From an uncultured Bacteroides sp. (lineage in GTDB: Bacteria > Bacteroidota > Bacteroidia > Bacteroidales > Bacteroidaceae): a stretch of 35,601 nucleotides of DNA. Of the stretch, positions 14,521 through 22,294 are shown piece after piece. Under the pieces are notes generated by a model that saw nothing but the letters and a program-made list of their open reading frames with translations, ran no database searches and was not told where the DNA came from. Every line of letters begins with the position of its first letter. Positions within the stretch are counted from its first letter, which is position 1. The translations under genes and the position numbers were made by a program. The DNA lies in NCBI GenBank assembly GCA_949300425.1, contig CASGED010000131.1:1-35601 (forward strand), written 5' to 3'.

Positions 14521-16662
14521 ATGAACGATATTTTTCCCCGCATGATAGCCGCCGGATTGGACTTGGCGGAAAAGCAAGTAAGACATACCCTGAACCTGTT
14601 GGACGAAGGAGCTACCATTCCTTTTATTAGCCGATACCGGAAGGAAATGACCGGAGGCTTGGACGAGGTGCAAGTGGAGGCCGTAAAGGAACACTACGAG
14701 AAACTGAAGGAAACCGGACGACGCAAGGAGACCATCTTGTCTACTATTGACGGACAAGGAAAGCTGACTCCTGAATTGAAACAACGTATCGAAGCCTGTT
14801 GGGACAATACGGAGCTGGAGGACATCTATTTACCTTATAAACCTAAGCGGAAGACACGTGCCGAGGCGGCGCGCCAAAAAGGATTGGAGCCTTTGGCCAC
14901 CTTGCTGATGTTACAAAGGGAAGCGCATCCCGAAACGCGGGCGCAGGCTTTTGTAAGAGGTGAAGTAAAGGATGCGGCGGATGCGTTGAAAGGCGCGTGC
15001 GACATCATTGCCGAGCAGGTGAATGAGAACGAACGGGCACGCCAAACAGTGCGTGCGGCATTCTCTCGACAAGGGGTTATCTCCGCGAAGGTTATCAAAG
15101 GGAAAGAAGAGGAGGCGGACAAATACCGGGATTACTTTCAGGCTTCCGACCCTTTGAAACGGTGCAGTTCCCATCGGCTGTTAGCCATGCGCCGGGGGGA
15201 GGCTGAAGGTCTGTTGAGGGTCAGTATCAGTCCGGACGACGAAGATTGTGTCGGACGACTGGAAAGACAATTCGTGCGGGGAAACAATACTAGTAGTCAC
15301 TACGTGACGGATGCCGTGCACGATGCTTACAAACGCCTGCTGAAACCTTCTATCGAAACCGAGTTTGCCGCATTGAGTAAGGAACGGGCCGATGACGAAG
15401 CCATCCGGGTTTTCGTCTCTAACCTGCGCCAGTTGTTATTGGCTCCCCCCTTGGGACAAAAACGTGTCATGGGCATCGACCCCGGTTTCCGAACAGGGTG
15501 CAAGGTGGTGTGCCTCGACGCGCAAGGCAACTTGTTGCACAACGAGAATATCTATCCGCATCCGCCTGTAAGCAAGCCTAAAGAGGCTTGGCAGAAGTTG
15601 CAGAAGATGGTAGAGGCATACAAGGTAGAAGCCATCGCCATTGGCAACGGGACGGCCAGTCGGGAGACGGAAGAATTCTTGAAGAAAATGCGCTTCGACC
15701 GGGATGTGCAAGTATTTGTGGTGAGTGAGCAAGGCGCATCCGTCTACTCCGCCTCCAAGTTGGCGCGTGAGGAGTTTCCCGATTATGACGTCACCGTGCG
15801 TGGTGCCGTGTCCATCGCGCGCCGGCTGATGGACCCCTTGGCCGAGTTGGTGAAGATTGACCCGAAATCCATCGGGGTAGGACAATACCAGCACGATGTA
15901 GACCAGGGCAAGTTGAAGAAATCGTTGGACCAAACGGTAGAAAGTTGTGTGAATTTAGTCGGTGTTAATCTGAATACCGCCAGCAGTTATCTGTTGACCT
16001 ATGTTTCCGGTTTAGGTCCGCAGTTGGCGCAAAACATTGTGGACTATCGTGCCGAGCATGGCGCTTTCACCTCCCGTAAAGAATTACTGAAAGTTCCCCG
16101 TATGGGCGCCAAGGCTTTTGAGCAATGTGCGGGCTTCCTCCGGATAGCGAACGGGACGAATCCGTTGGACAATACAGCCGTGCATCCCGAGAGTTATGGC
16201 ATCGTGGAGCAAATGGCGTGCGACTTGGGATGTACCGTAAGTGAATTGATTGCCAACAAAGAAATGCGCCTTCGCATCAAGCCCGAACGCTATGTCACCG
16301 ATACGGTCGGAATGCCGACCTTGAAAGATATTCTGCAAGAACTGGATAAGCCAGGCCGTGACCCGCGCGGCCCAATCAAAGTTTTTGAGTTCGCCCCTGA
16401 CGTGCATACCATAGATGATCTCGCCGAAGGCATGGAACTTGCCGGCATCGTCGGAAACATCACCAACTTTGGCGCCTTTGTCGACATCGGCATTAAGGAA
16501 AACGGTCTCATCCATCTATCTCAATTGGCCGACCGCTACGTGAGCGACCCTGCTGAAGTGGTGTCCATCCACCAGCACGTGCGGGTCAAAGTGTTGCAGG
16601 TAGACAAAGACCGAAAACGCATCAGTCTGACGATGAGAGGGGTAAGACAAGATTCGTTCTAA
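14521..16662 (+). CDS. tex: Tex-family RNA-binding transcription accessory protein
   Basis: A 713-residue protein (from ATG 14521) with full Tex architecture: N-terminal helical region (ISRYRKEMTGGLDEVQ near residue 40), central YqgF/RNase H-like domain starting at VMGIDPGFRTGCKV, helix-hairpin-helix region (LGPQLAQNIVDYRAEHGAF and LLKVPRMGAKAFEQCAGFL), and a C-terminal S1 RNA-binding domain (GIVGNITNFGAFVDIGI to ISLTMRG). Tex binds nucleic acid and associates with transcription; its exact role is still unclear. The family is normally about 700-780 residues, so the gene is intact. An upstream TTG at 14494 overlaps the promoter -7 box and is rejected as start. Confidence 0.94.
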   Translation: MNDIFPRMIAAGLDLAEKQVRHTLNLLDEGATIPFISRYRKEMTGGLDEVQVEAVKEHYEKLKETGRRKETILSTIDGQGKLTPELKQRIEACWDNTELEDIYLPYKPKRKTRAEAARQKGLEPLATLLMLQREAHPETRAQAFVRGEVKDAADALKGACDIIAEQVNENERARQTVRAAFSRQGVISAKVIKGKEEEADKYRDYFQASDPLKRCSSHRLLAMRRGEAEGLLRVSISPDDEDCVGRLERQFVRGNNTSSHYVTDAVHDAYKRLLKPSIETEFAALSKERADDEAIRVFVSNLRQLLLAPPLGQKRVMGIDPGFRTGCKVVCLDAQGNLLHNENIYPHPPVSKPKEAWQKLQKMVEAYKVEAIAIGNGTASRETEEFLKKMRFDRDVQVFVVSEQGASVYSASKLAREEFPDYDVTVRGAVSIARRLMDPLAELVKIDPKSIGVGQYQHDVDQGKLKKSLDQTVESCVNLVGVNLNTASSYLLTYVSGLGPQLAQNIVDYRAEHGAFTSRKELLKVPRMGAKAFEQCAGFLRIANGTNPLDNTAVHPESYGIVEQMACDLGCTVSELIANKEMRLRIKPERYVTDTVGMPTLKDILQELDKPGRDPRGPIKVFEFAPDVHTIDDLAEGMELAGIVGNITNFGAFVDIGIKENGLIHLSQLADRYVSDPAEVVSIHQHVRVKVLQVDKDRKRISLTMRGVRQDSF

Positions 16663-16739
16663 CCTGAATCGTTCATTAGACGCTGTATTCCTTCGTGGAT
16701 ACCGATAATTTTACCTTATAGCTAAAAAAAAGATATGTT

Positions 16740-16772
16740 TTTGTCGTATTTTGGACTAAATGCTTATCTTTG
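16740..16772 (+). promoter_or_regulatory. Promoter of the DUF4783-nadC operon
   Basis: TTTG (16740-16743), a 21-bp spacer and TATCTTTG (16765-16772) match both promoter elements; the ATG is at 16794. Confidence 0.72.
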
Positions 16773-16793
16773 CGAAAGTAAAACTGCTTATAT

Positions 16794-17189
16794 ATGAAGA
16801 AACGGTTATTCGTTTTGTGGTCAGTGTTGCTCATTGGCGTGGTTTCGCTGATGGCTCAGGATATGCCGGGCGGACTGGCAACGGCTTTTCAGGAAGGCAA
16901 CTCGCAGGCGTTGGGAAAGTATATGCACGATGAAGTGAACCTGATGCTTGTGGGTAAAGAAGCCGAAGTGACGAAGCGGGCCAATGTGGAGGCTGCCATG
17001 CGGACTTTCTTTATTGCCAACAAGGTGAAGAAGTTTGATGTAAACCACAAAGGCAAGCGGGATGAATCGGCTTTTATTGTGGGCACGCTGCATACTTCAA
17101 CTGGCAGTTACCGGGTGAATTGTTATTTGAAGAGAATTGGAGACAACTATTTGATACATCGAATTAGAATAGAGAAGACAAATGACTAA
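16794..17189 (+). CDS. DUF4783 domain protein, secreted
   Basis: A 131-residue exported protein: signal peptide ending near SLMAQ (residue 21) and a compact NTF2/SnoaL-like domain recognised as the Bacteroidetes DUF4783 family (GGLATAFQEGNSQALGKYM, then FDVNHKGKRDESAFIVGTLHTSTGSYRVNCYLKR). No catalytic residues are assigned. It overlaps nadC by 8 bp (17182-17189), implying translational coupling, and this pairing recurs, as I recall, in Bacteroidales. A periplasmic location does not fit direct participation in NAD synthesis, so the link may be only co-regulation. Confidence 0.85.
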   Translation: MKKRLFVLWSVLLIGVVSLMAQDMPGGLATAFQEGNSQALGKYMHDEVNLMLVGKEAEVTKRANVEAAMRTFFIANKVKKFDVNHKGKRDESAFIVGTLHTSTGSYRVNCYLKRIGDNYLIHRIRIEKTND

Positions 17190-18030
17190 AGAACAAGAAT
17201 TGATTGACAGGCTGATAGATTTGGCCTTTGCGGAAGATATAGGTGATGGTGACCACACCACTCTTTCATGCATTCCCGAGACGGCCATGGGCAAGTCGAA
17301 GTTGTTGATAAAGGAACCGGGCATTTTGGCGGGTATTGAGGTGGCCAAGGAAGTGTTCCGTCGCTTTGACCCTACGATGAAAGTGACCGTATATATGGAA
17401 GACGGGACGGAAGTGAAACCGGGAGACGTACCGATGGTAGTGGAAGGCAAAGTGCAGTCACTGCTGCAGACCGAACGGTTAATGCTGAACATCATGCAGC
17501 GTATGAGCGGCATCGCCACGATGACACACAAGTATGCCGAACGGTTGAAGGGCACTCATACAAAGGTACTGGATACCCGCAAGACTACGCCGGGTATGCG
17601 TATTCTGGAGAAGATGGCGGTGAAGATAGGCGGAGGCGCAAACCATCGCATCGGTTTGTTTGATATGATTCTGCTGAAAGATAATCATGTAGATTTTGCC
17701 GGAGGTATTGACAAGGCCATTACCCGTGCCAAGGAGTATTGCAAGGCCAAAGGCAAGAACTTGAAGATAGAAATAGAAGTGCGTAATTTGGACGAATTGC
17801 AACAAGTGCTCGACTTGGGCGGTGTGGATCGCATCATGTTCGACAACTTTACGCCGGAACTGACAAAGAAAGCGGTAGAGATGGTCGGCGGGCGTTACGA
17901 GACGGAATCGTCAGGCGGTATCACGTTCGACACGTTGCGCGATTATGCTGAATGTGGCGTAGACTTTATTTCCGTAGGCGCCTTGACCCATTCGGTCAGA
18001 GGATTGGATATGAGCTTTAAGGCTTGCTGA
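17182..18030 (+). CDS. nadC: Nicotinate-nucleotide pyrophosphorylase (carboxylating)
   Basis: A 282-residue quinolinate phosphoribosyltransferase, which converts quinolinate and PRPP to nicotinate mononucleotide, CO2 and pyrophosphate in de novo NAD synthesis. Signature segments are present: DTRKTTPGMR (131-140), GGGANHRIGLFDMILLKDNH (150-169), EIEVRNLDEL, DRIMFDNF and ESSGGI...VDFISVGALTHS. Length is typical. It is second in a two-gene unit whose start overlaps DUF4783; a strong hairpin terminator follows about 40 bp downstream. nadA and nadB are not in the window. Confidence 0.96.
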   Translation: MTKEQELIDRLIDLAFAEDIGDGDHTTLSCIPETAMGKSKLLIKEPGILAGIEVAKEVFRRFDPTMKVTVYMEDGTEVKPGDVPMVVEGKVQSLLQTERLMLNIMQRMSGIATMTHKYAERLKGTHTKVLDTRKTTPGMRILEKMAVKIGGGANHRIGLFDMILLKDNHVDFAGGIDKAITRAKEYCKAKGKNLKIEIEVRNLDELQQVLDLGGVDRIMFDNFTPELTKKAVEMVGGRYETESSGGITFDTLRDYAECGVDFISVGALTHSVRGLDMSFKAC

Positions 18031-18070
18031 TTGACTGGTATGTGAACGATATTAGATTGGATGTAGATAG

Positions 18071-18122
18071 AGCGGATTTTGCGGATGTAATCAAAATAGA
18101 TTCCGCATTATCCGCTTTTTTT
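18071..18122 (+). terminator. Rho-independent terminator after nadC
   Basis: AGCGGATTTTGCGGA (18071-18085) pairs with TCCGCATTATCCGCT (18102-18116) over 13 of 15 positions and runs into a T-tract ending at 18122. Confidence 0.8.
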
Positions 18123-18248
18123 CATCACTAATGTTATTCCCCTTTTCTTTTTAACATCATTTTATACTTGGGCTTGCAGCATTTCTTGATTTGTTGCGTC
18201 TAAAGGATAAAAAAGGCGCACTGATGTGCCTGTATTAAAAGCAGAGCT

Positions 18249-18800
18249 TTGGAAAACGAAATAGAACTGATAGAAGGATGTCGGGCAGGGAAAAACGATG
18301 CCCGTAAGGCGTTGTACACGCTGTTTTCCGGGCGTATGCTGGCGGTGTGTTACCGTTATACGGGTAATGAGGACGAGGCTTACGATGTCTTGCACGATGG
18401 TTTTATCAAGATATTCACGCATTTTACCTATCGGGGCGAATGTTCGTTGGTTTCATGGATGACGAAGGTGATGATGAGCCAGGCGATAGATTATTTGCGT
18501 CGCAAGCAACGGTTTGCGCAATTGTTGGTGGGAGAAGACCAGTTGCCGGACGTTGCGGACGAGTCATCGGTGGTGGAGAGCGGAAGCCGGCTTTCGGAAG
18601 AAGTGCTGATGAAGTTTGTGGCCGAGTTGCCGGATGGTTGCCGGACGGTGTTCAACCTCTATGTGTTTGAGGAGAAGTCGCATAAGGAAATTGCCGAACT
18701 TCTTCATATCAAGGAGCATTCTTCCACCTCACAATTGCATAGGGCCAAGTGTTTGTTAGCAAAAAAAATTCAAGAATATAATGAGCATGAAAGAAAATGA
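18249..18800 (+). CDS. ECF RNA polymerase sigma factor
   Basis: A 183-residue extracytoplasmic-function sigma factor with region 2 (about 10-90; CYRYTGNEDEAYDVLHDGF and TYRGECSLVSWMTKVM...DYLRRKQ) and region 4 (about 125-180; LPDGCRTVFNLYVFEEKSHKEIAELLHI). The only start giving a complete region 2 is TTG at 18249; the in-frame sequence upstream offers no ATG. A CGTCTAA (18197-18203) resembles an ECF -10 element and hints at autoregulation, but no -35 GAAC-like motif is seen. The stop overlaps the next gene by 20 bp, whose product has a cytoplasmic head and membrane segment and is the likely anti-sigma factor. Confidence 0.9.
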   Translation: MENEIELIEGCRAGKNDARKALYTLFSGRMLAVCYRYTGNEDEAYDVLHDGFIKIFTHFTYRGECSLVSWMTKVMMSQAIDYLRRKQRFAQLLVGEDQLPDVADESSVVESGSRLSEEVLMKFVAELPDGCRTVFNLYVFEEKSHKEIAELLHIKEHSSTSQLHRAKCLLAKKIQEYNEHERK

Positions 18801-19878
18801 TGGAATAAACGGATTGTTCCGCAGCCGATTGGAACACTCGGAGATGCCTGTACGTCAGGAATTCTGGGAGGATCTGCAACGGGATTTGAGCGTGGCCGAA
18901 TATAGTGTGGGCAAACGTTTCTGGTTGTCTCCTACGGTTTCGCGCATAGCGGTCGCAGCCTCAGTGGCGTTGGTGTTGGGAGTAGCTTCAGCGGCTTATT
19001 GGTTCCTGTCATCTCCGGAAGTGAGGGAGCAGGCTTTTGCTCCGACGGCTGCATTTATCCCCGAAACAATGTTGGACGGCGACCGGACAGAAGAAACATT
19101 TCCTGTTGTTCAACAAGCTGAGCCTACATCTCCTTCACCTGCGTCAAACCGGCAGTCGGGAAACGTAACGGCTCAAACATCTTCTACTGAATCGCAAACC
19201 ATGTCGGTTCATTTTTCTATTACCGTAAGTCAGCAAGTCTATGGCGGGCGTAGGGATGGTAAACGCCCTTCGAAATATGTACAAACGAGGAATGAAGTTG
19301 CTACAACTGTCTCTGACAGGCATGATGCCGGAACGGTTTCCAATGAAAAAAGAAATGAAAAGGCCAACGCCGATTCTCCTTTAAAATCGCGCGACTGGGC
19401 CATTAAACCTTATATAGGTACCGCATTGCCAAAGGGCGATTATCGGATGCCCTTCACGGCAGGTGTCCAAGTAGAGCGCAGGTTGAACAAACGTTTGGCG
19501 TTAGAAGCTGGTTTGCAATACAATGTCTTGCACGATGTTTCGCAAAGGAAAGATAGACGTACGTTGCATACGTTGGCCATTCCGGTCAAACTGGATGTGT
19601 TGTTGGCTGGCAATGATAAGTTCGATTTTTATGCAACGGCGGGAGGAGCGGTTGAGAAGTGTGTGGCCGGCGCTGCGGACAATAGTTTCAGTGTCGAACC
19701 GGTGCAGCTGTCTGTAGCTACCGGATTGGGCGTCCGATATAAGCTGACCGACCGTATTGCGTTCTTTGCCGAGCCCACGGTAAGTCATCATTTTGACACC
19801 GATTCGTCCACACGCTCTTTGCGTACGGAGCGGCCTACGAATTTGAATCTGTTGTGTGGCGTGCGTATGGTTTACTAA
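18781..19878 (+). CDS. Membrane-anchored protein with C-terminal beta-barrel, probable anti-sigma/porin fusion type
   Basis: A 365-residue protein with three parts: a cytoplasmic N-terminal head (1-54), one transmembrane helix (about 55-76, IAVAASVALVLGVASAAYWFL), a low-complexity periplasmic linker (about 80-210, Ser/Thr/Gln rich), and a C-terminal region (about 215-365) of alternating strands resembling a small outer-membrane beta-barrel, ending in the aromatic MVY. No cleavable signal peptide is apparent. The layout suggests that the head could hold the ECF sigma factor encoded just upstream (20-bp overlap), while the barrel domain senses the outer envelope. I have seen similar genes next to ECF sigma genes in Bacteroides; the anti-sigma role is inference. 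ATG 18787 is an alternative start. Confidence 0.75.
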   Translation: MSMKENDGINGLFRSRLEHSEMPVRQEFWEDLQRDLSVAEYSVGKRFWLSPTVSRIAVAASVALVLGVASAAYWFLSSPEVREQAFAPTAAFIPETMLDGDRTEETFPVVQQAEPTSPSPASNRQSGNVTAQTSSTESQTMSVHFSITVSQQVYGGRRDGKRPSKYVQTRNEVATTVSDRHDAGTVSNEKRNEKANADSPLKSRDWAIKPYIGTALPKGDYRMPFTAGVQVERRLNKRLALEAGLQYNVLHDVSQRKDRRTLHTLAIPVKLDVLLAGNDKFDFYATAGGAVEKCVAGAADNSFSVEPVQLSVATGLGVRYKLTDRIAFFAEPTVSHHFDTDSSTRSLRTERPTNLNLLCGVRMVY

Positions 19879-19902
19879 TCTTTTTATAATGGAAAATACA
19901 GT

Positions 19903-20439
19903 ATGATTATTCTTTCTACCCTATATCGCTGGCTGGCGTGCTGCCTGTTCGTTTTAGCGTTTGCGTCTTGCACCGAGGAAGTTCTCGACTACAACCACCC
20001 GGACGTGAAATTGTTTGTAAACCAGTTGAAGTCCGGGCACTACGTAGTTCAAACTTCTGAGGGATTGAATCCTATACCCAAGTTTGAGCAAGAAGATATT
20101 GGAGAACTTTTGGAATATGCGGATGACATGCGCGAGATTCCTTCTTTCCCTTTGGCGGCTGTTTCCTATTCGCCAGGCGGTAAACTTCGTTTAGGTGAAT
20201 GTATTTTGTGGACGGTGGAAACCATTCGACTAGGCCATCCGGCTTCCATGGGTTGCAAGATGGTTCGGACGGATGCCGAAGACTATGAGGGGATTTATTT
20301 CTTGTCCGACGAGGAAGTGCTTGATGCGGTAGCCCGCTATCGCGATTGGTGGGAGAACCGGAAGTACCCGCGTACCATGTGGACTATAGACCCTTGTTTC
20401 GACGAGCCCTTGTGTGGCAGTGGATATATGTGGTGGTAA
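19903..20439 (+). CDS. Lipoprotein, DUF4943-like
   Basis: A 178-residue protein with a lipoprotein signal peptide (FVLAFASC, Cys23). The mature part is rich in acidic and aromatic residues and resembles, from memory, DUF4943 proteins of Bacteroides; no function is known. Features include EDIGELLEYADDM, LGECILWTVETIRLG and a C-terminal CFDEPLCGSGYMWW with two cysteines that might form a disulfide. It lies 24 bp after the barrel protein and 4 bp before the next gene, so it belongs to the ECF sigma operon. The outer membrane is the expected location. Confidence 0.78.
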   Translation: MIILSTLYRWLACCLFVLAFASCTEEVLDYNHPDVKLFVNQLKSGHYVVQTSEGLNPIPKFEQEDIGELLEYADDMREIPSFPLAAVSYSPGGKLRLGECILWTVETIRLGHPASMGCKMVRTDAEDYEGIYFLSDEEVLDAVARYRDWWENRKYPRTMWTIDPCFDEPLCGSGYMWW

Positions 20440-20443
20440 ATTT

Positions 20444-21106
20444 ATGAGCCGATATACTATCTTTGTAGGGCTGTTATGCTTGGCAGCCTTTCCGCTCTAT
20501 GCTCAAAACTGGACGAAGGAAGACTCCTTGCGGCTGCATCGGTTGCTCAGGCAGGAAGGCGAAATCAAGCTGAATCCCGATGCGTTGGATGAATTGAACC
20601 GTGTGATGGGCTCTCCAAAAGTGGCGGAAGAGAAGCCGTGGCTGGAGATAGATGAAACGCTTCCGGCTGTTGACGGCATTCATCCCCGAAAGATAAAGCT
20701 GACCTTGTTTCCCTACACGGCCAATACACCTTACAATTGGGATCCCGTGCGCCAACGTAAGATTGATGTGGACGAAAACACCTGGCGGGGCGATTCCTTC
20801 TACGAACTAAAGACCCTGACTGTCTATTCAAACTGGGCAAAGTCTCCGCTTGATGTCGGTCCGCGGGAGTCGTTGGAGCAGATAGAAGCCACCGGGTTGC
20901 GTTATGCTCCGGTGGGGCAGACGGGCAGTCACATGGTCTATGGATGGAGTTTCGTGGGACGTCCCTCCGGTTATAGTCTCATGCCTGAGAAAGGTTTTTG
21001 GAAGGTAAAAGCGCGTAAACGTCGTGCTCGGACGTTGGAAGCGCTTCGTACGTACGCCGATTCTACTCGGTTAGAGCCACGGGTGGATACGCTGCAGAGT
21101 CAATGA
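20444..21106 (+). CDS. Secreted protein, DUF4858-like
   Basis: A 220-residue protein from ATG 20444 with a clear signal peptide cleaved after about residue 20 (FPLYA|QNW). The mature region (LRLHRLLRQEGEIKLNPDALDELNRVMG) and the later TPYNWDPVRQRKIDVDENT resemble Bacteroides DUF4858 proteins as I recall them; function unknown. It ends in a basic, Arg-rich tail. It is the last gene of the ECF sigma operon. A GTG at 20414 would add ten residues overlapping the previous gene and spoil the signal peptide, so it is not used. Its last 44 bp overlap the end of the convergent serine hydrolase gene. Confidence 0.75.
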   Translation: MSRYTIFVGLLCLAAFPLYAQNWTKEDSLRLHRLLRQEGEIKLNPDALDELNRVMGSPKVAEEKPWLEIDETLPAVDGIHPRKIKLTLFPYTANTPYNWDPVRQRKIDVDENTWRGDSFYELKTLTVYSNWAKSPLDVGPRESLEQIEATGLRYAPVGQTGSHMVYGWSFVGRPSGYSLMPEKGFWKVKARKRRARTLEALRTYADSTRLEPRVDTLQSQ

Positions 21107-22244
21107 TTTTGAAGGCAATCTCCAAATAGCGCGTCATGTCAACGGTCAAAGCCCCATCGTACACATCGTGCCGTTTGCGCCCCAAGCGCACCACGATGGC
21201 ATCCTGCGAAGGGATGGCGAAGACGTATTGTCCCAACATGCCCCTCATGCAGGGAATTCGTTCGCCCCGGTAATCCATTATCCACGTCTGGAGGCCGTAA
21301 TAGCTGAGCGAATCTTTGCCCCATTGGTCTTTCAAGTAGGAGGCGGGGCACATCATTTCATCCATATAGGCTTCCGGCACCAGTTGTCGGTCGTCCCACC
21401 GTCCCCGGTTCAACATCAGCCTACCGAGGCGGGCAACGTCGCGCGCCGTGGTGTGGAAGCAGCAGAATGCCTTTTCGTCTCCGTTTTCCTTATCCAGCAG
21501 CCAGTAGGCGTCCCGTTCGGCCTGCATGGCTCGCCATAACTTCTCTTCCGCATATTGGCTTAATGTCTGTCCCGTGGCGGCTTCCAGCACGAAAGCCAAT
21601 AGCTGTGTTTCCCCGCTCCGGTAGGAGAATTGCACGCCCGGTTCGTCCACCACGTCCAATCCGGTGACTAACTCATACAGGTCGTTGCCATAGTATCCAT
21701 GCGTAGTGACGGAGAAAAGCGAGGCGTAGGCTTCGTCCCACGCCATGCCTCCGCTCATGGTGAGCAGGTGGCGGAGGGTCACATCGGCTTGCCTGCCTTT
21801 GTTATATATAGGTATATAGCGGGAAACGGGGTCGTCCAAGCTGTGTATCTTGCCTTCGTCCAAGGCGATGCCCACCAACATGCCCACAATGGTCTTGGTG
21901 GCGGAGTAGATGTTGGATGTCCGTGTATCGTCCCACCCATCCCGGTAGCTTTCATACAGGATGCTGTCGTGACGGATGACAAGGAAGGCCACCGTGTGCA
22001 GGCTGTCTATGTAGCGTGCGTCATTGGTTCCCAACTGATAGCGGTTGTAGTTCGCGGCATGGGGCCAATGCCATACATCGGTGGGGTCGTGGCGCACGGT
22101 GTCGCGGTGGAAGGTTTCCAAATCGTCAATGACGGGCATCAGGTGTATCAGTGCCTGGCGGGCATAGTAAGGCAGGGAGGCATAACTTACGATAAGTAAT
22201 ACAACAACGATGGCTGATAACAACAAAGTCTTTTTGCGTTTCAT
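21063..22244 (-). CDS. Serine hydrolase, class C beta-lactamase/esterase family
   Basis: A 393-residue protein with an N-terminal membrane anchor or signal (about 6-24) and a beta-lactamase-family domain (PF00144 type). The SxxK motif is S114-A-T-K117 and the YxS/N motif is Y208-R-S210 in FSYRSGETQLLAFVLE; the usual HxG third motif is replaced by an LGQY segment near the C-terminus. This combination is usual in Bacteroidetes serine hydrolases acting as esterases or D-Ala-D-Ala peptidases rather than antibiotic-destroying enzymes; the substrate is unknown. It has a -7 box TATCTTTG at 22273-22280. It converges with the DUF4858-like gene, overlapping by 44 bp. Confidence 0.86.
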   Translation of the reverse strand: MKRKKTLLLSAIVVVLLIVSYASLPYYARQALIHLMPVIDDLETFHRDTVRHDPTDVWHWPHAANYNRYQLGTNDARYIDSLHTVAFLVIRHDSILYESYRDGWDDTRTSNIYSATKTIVGMLVGIALDEGKIHSLDDPVSRYIPIYNKGRQADVTLRHLLTMSGGMAWDEAYASLFSVTTHGYYGNDLYELVTGLDVVDEPGVQFSYRSGETQLLAFVLEAATGQTLSQYAEEKLWRAMQAERDAYWLLDKENGDEKAFCCFHTTARDVARLGRLMLNRGRWDDRQLVPEAYMDEMMCPASYLKDQWGKDSLSYYGLQTWIMDYRGERIPCMRGMLGQYVFAIPSQDAIVVRLGRKRHDVYDGALTVDMTRYLEIAFKIIDSAAYPPVALTE

Positions 22245-22272
22245 GGTGGAAATCCATTTTAAGTTCGTGGGG

Positions 22273-22280
22273 CAAAGATA
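22273..22280 (-). promoter_or_regulatory. Candidate -7 element of the serine hydrolase gene
   Basis: Reads TATCTTTG on the minus strand, 28 bp before the ATG at 22244. No clear -33 TTTG is found; the expected site falls inside the histidine kinase 3' end. Confidence 0.5.
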
Positions 22281-22294
22281 ACGTTTTTCTTCGA

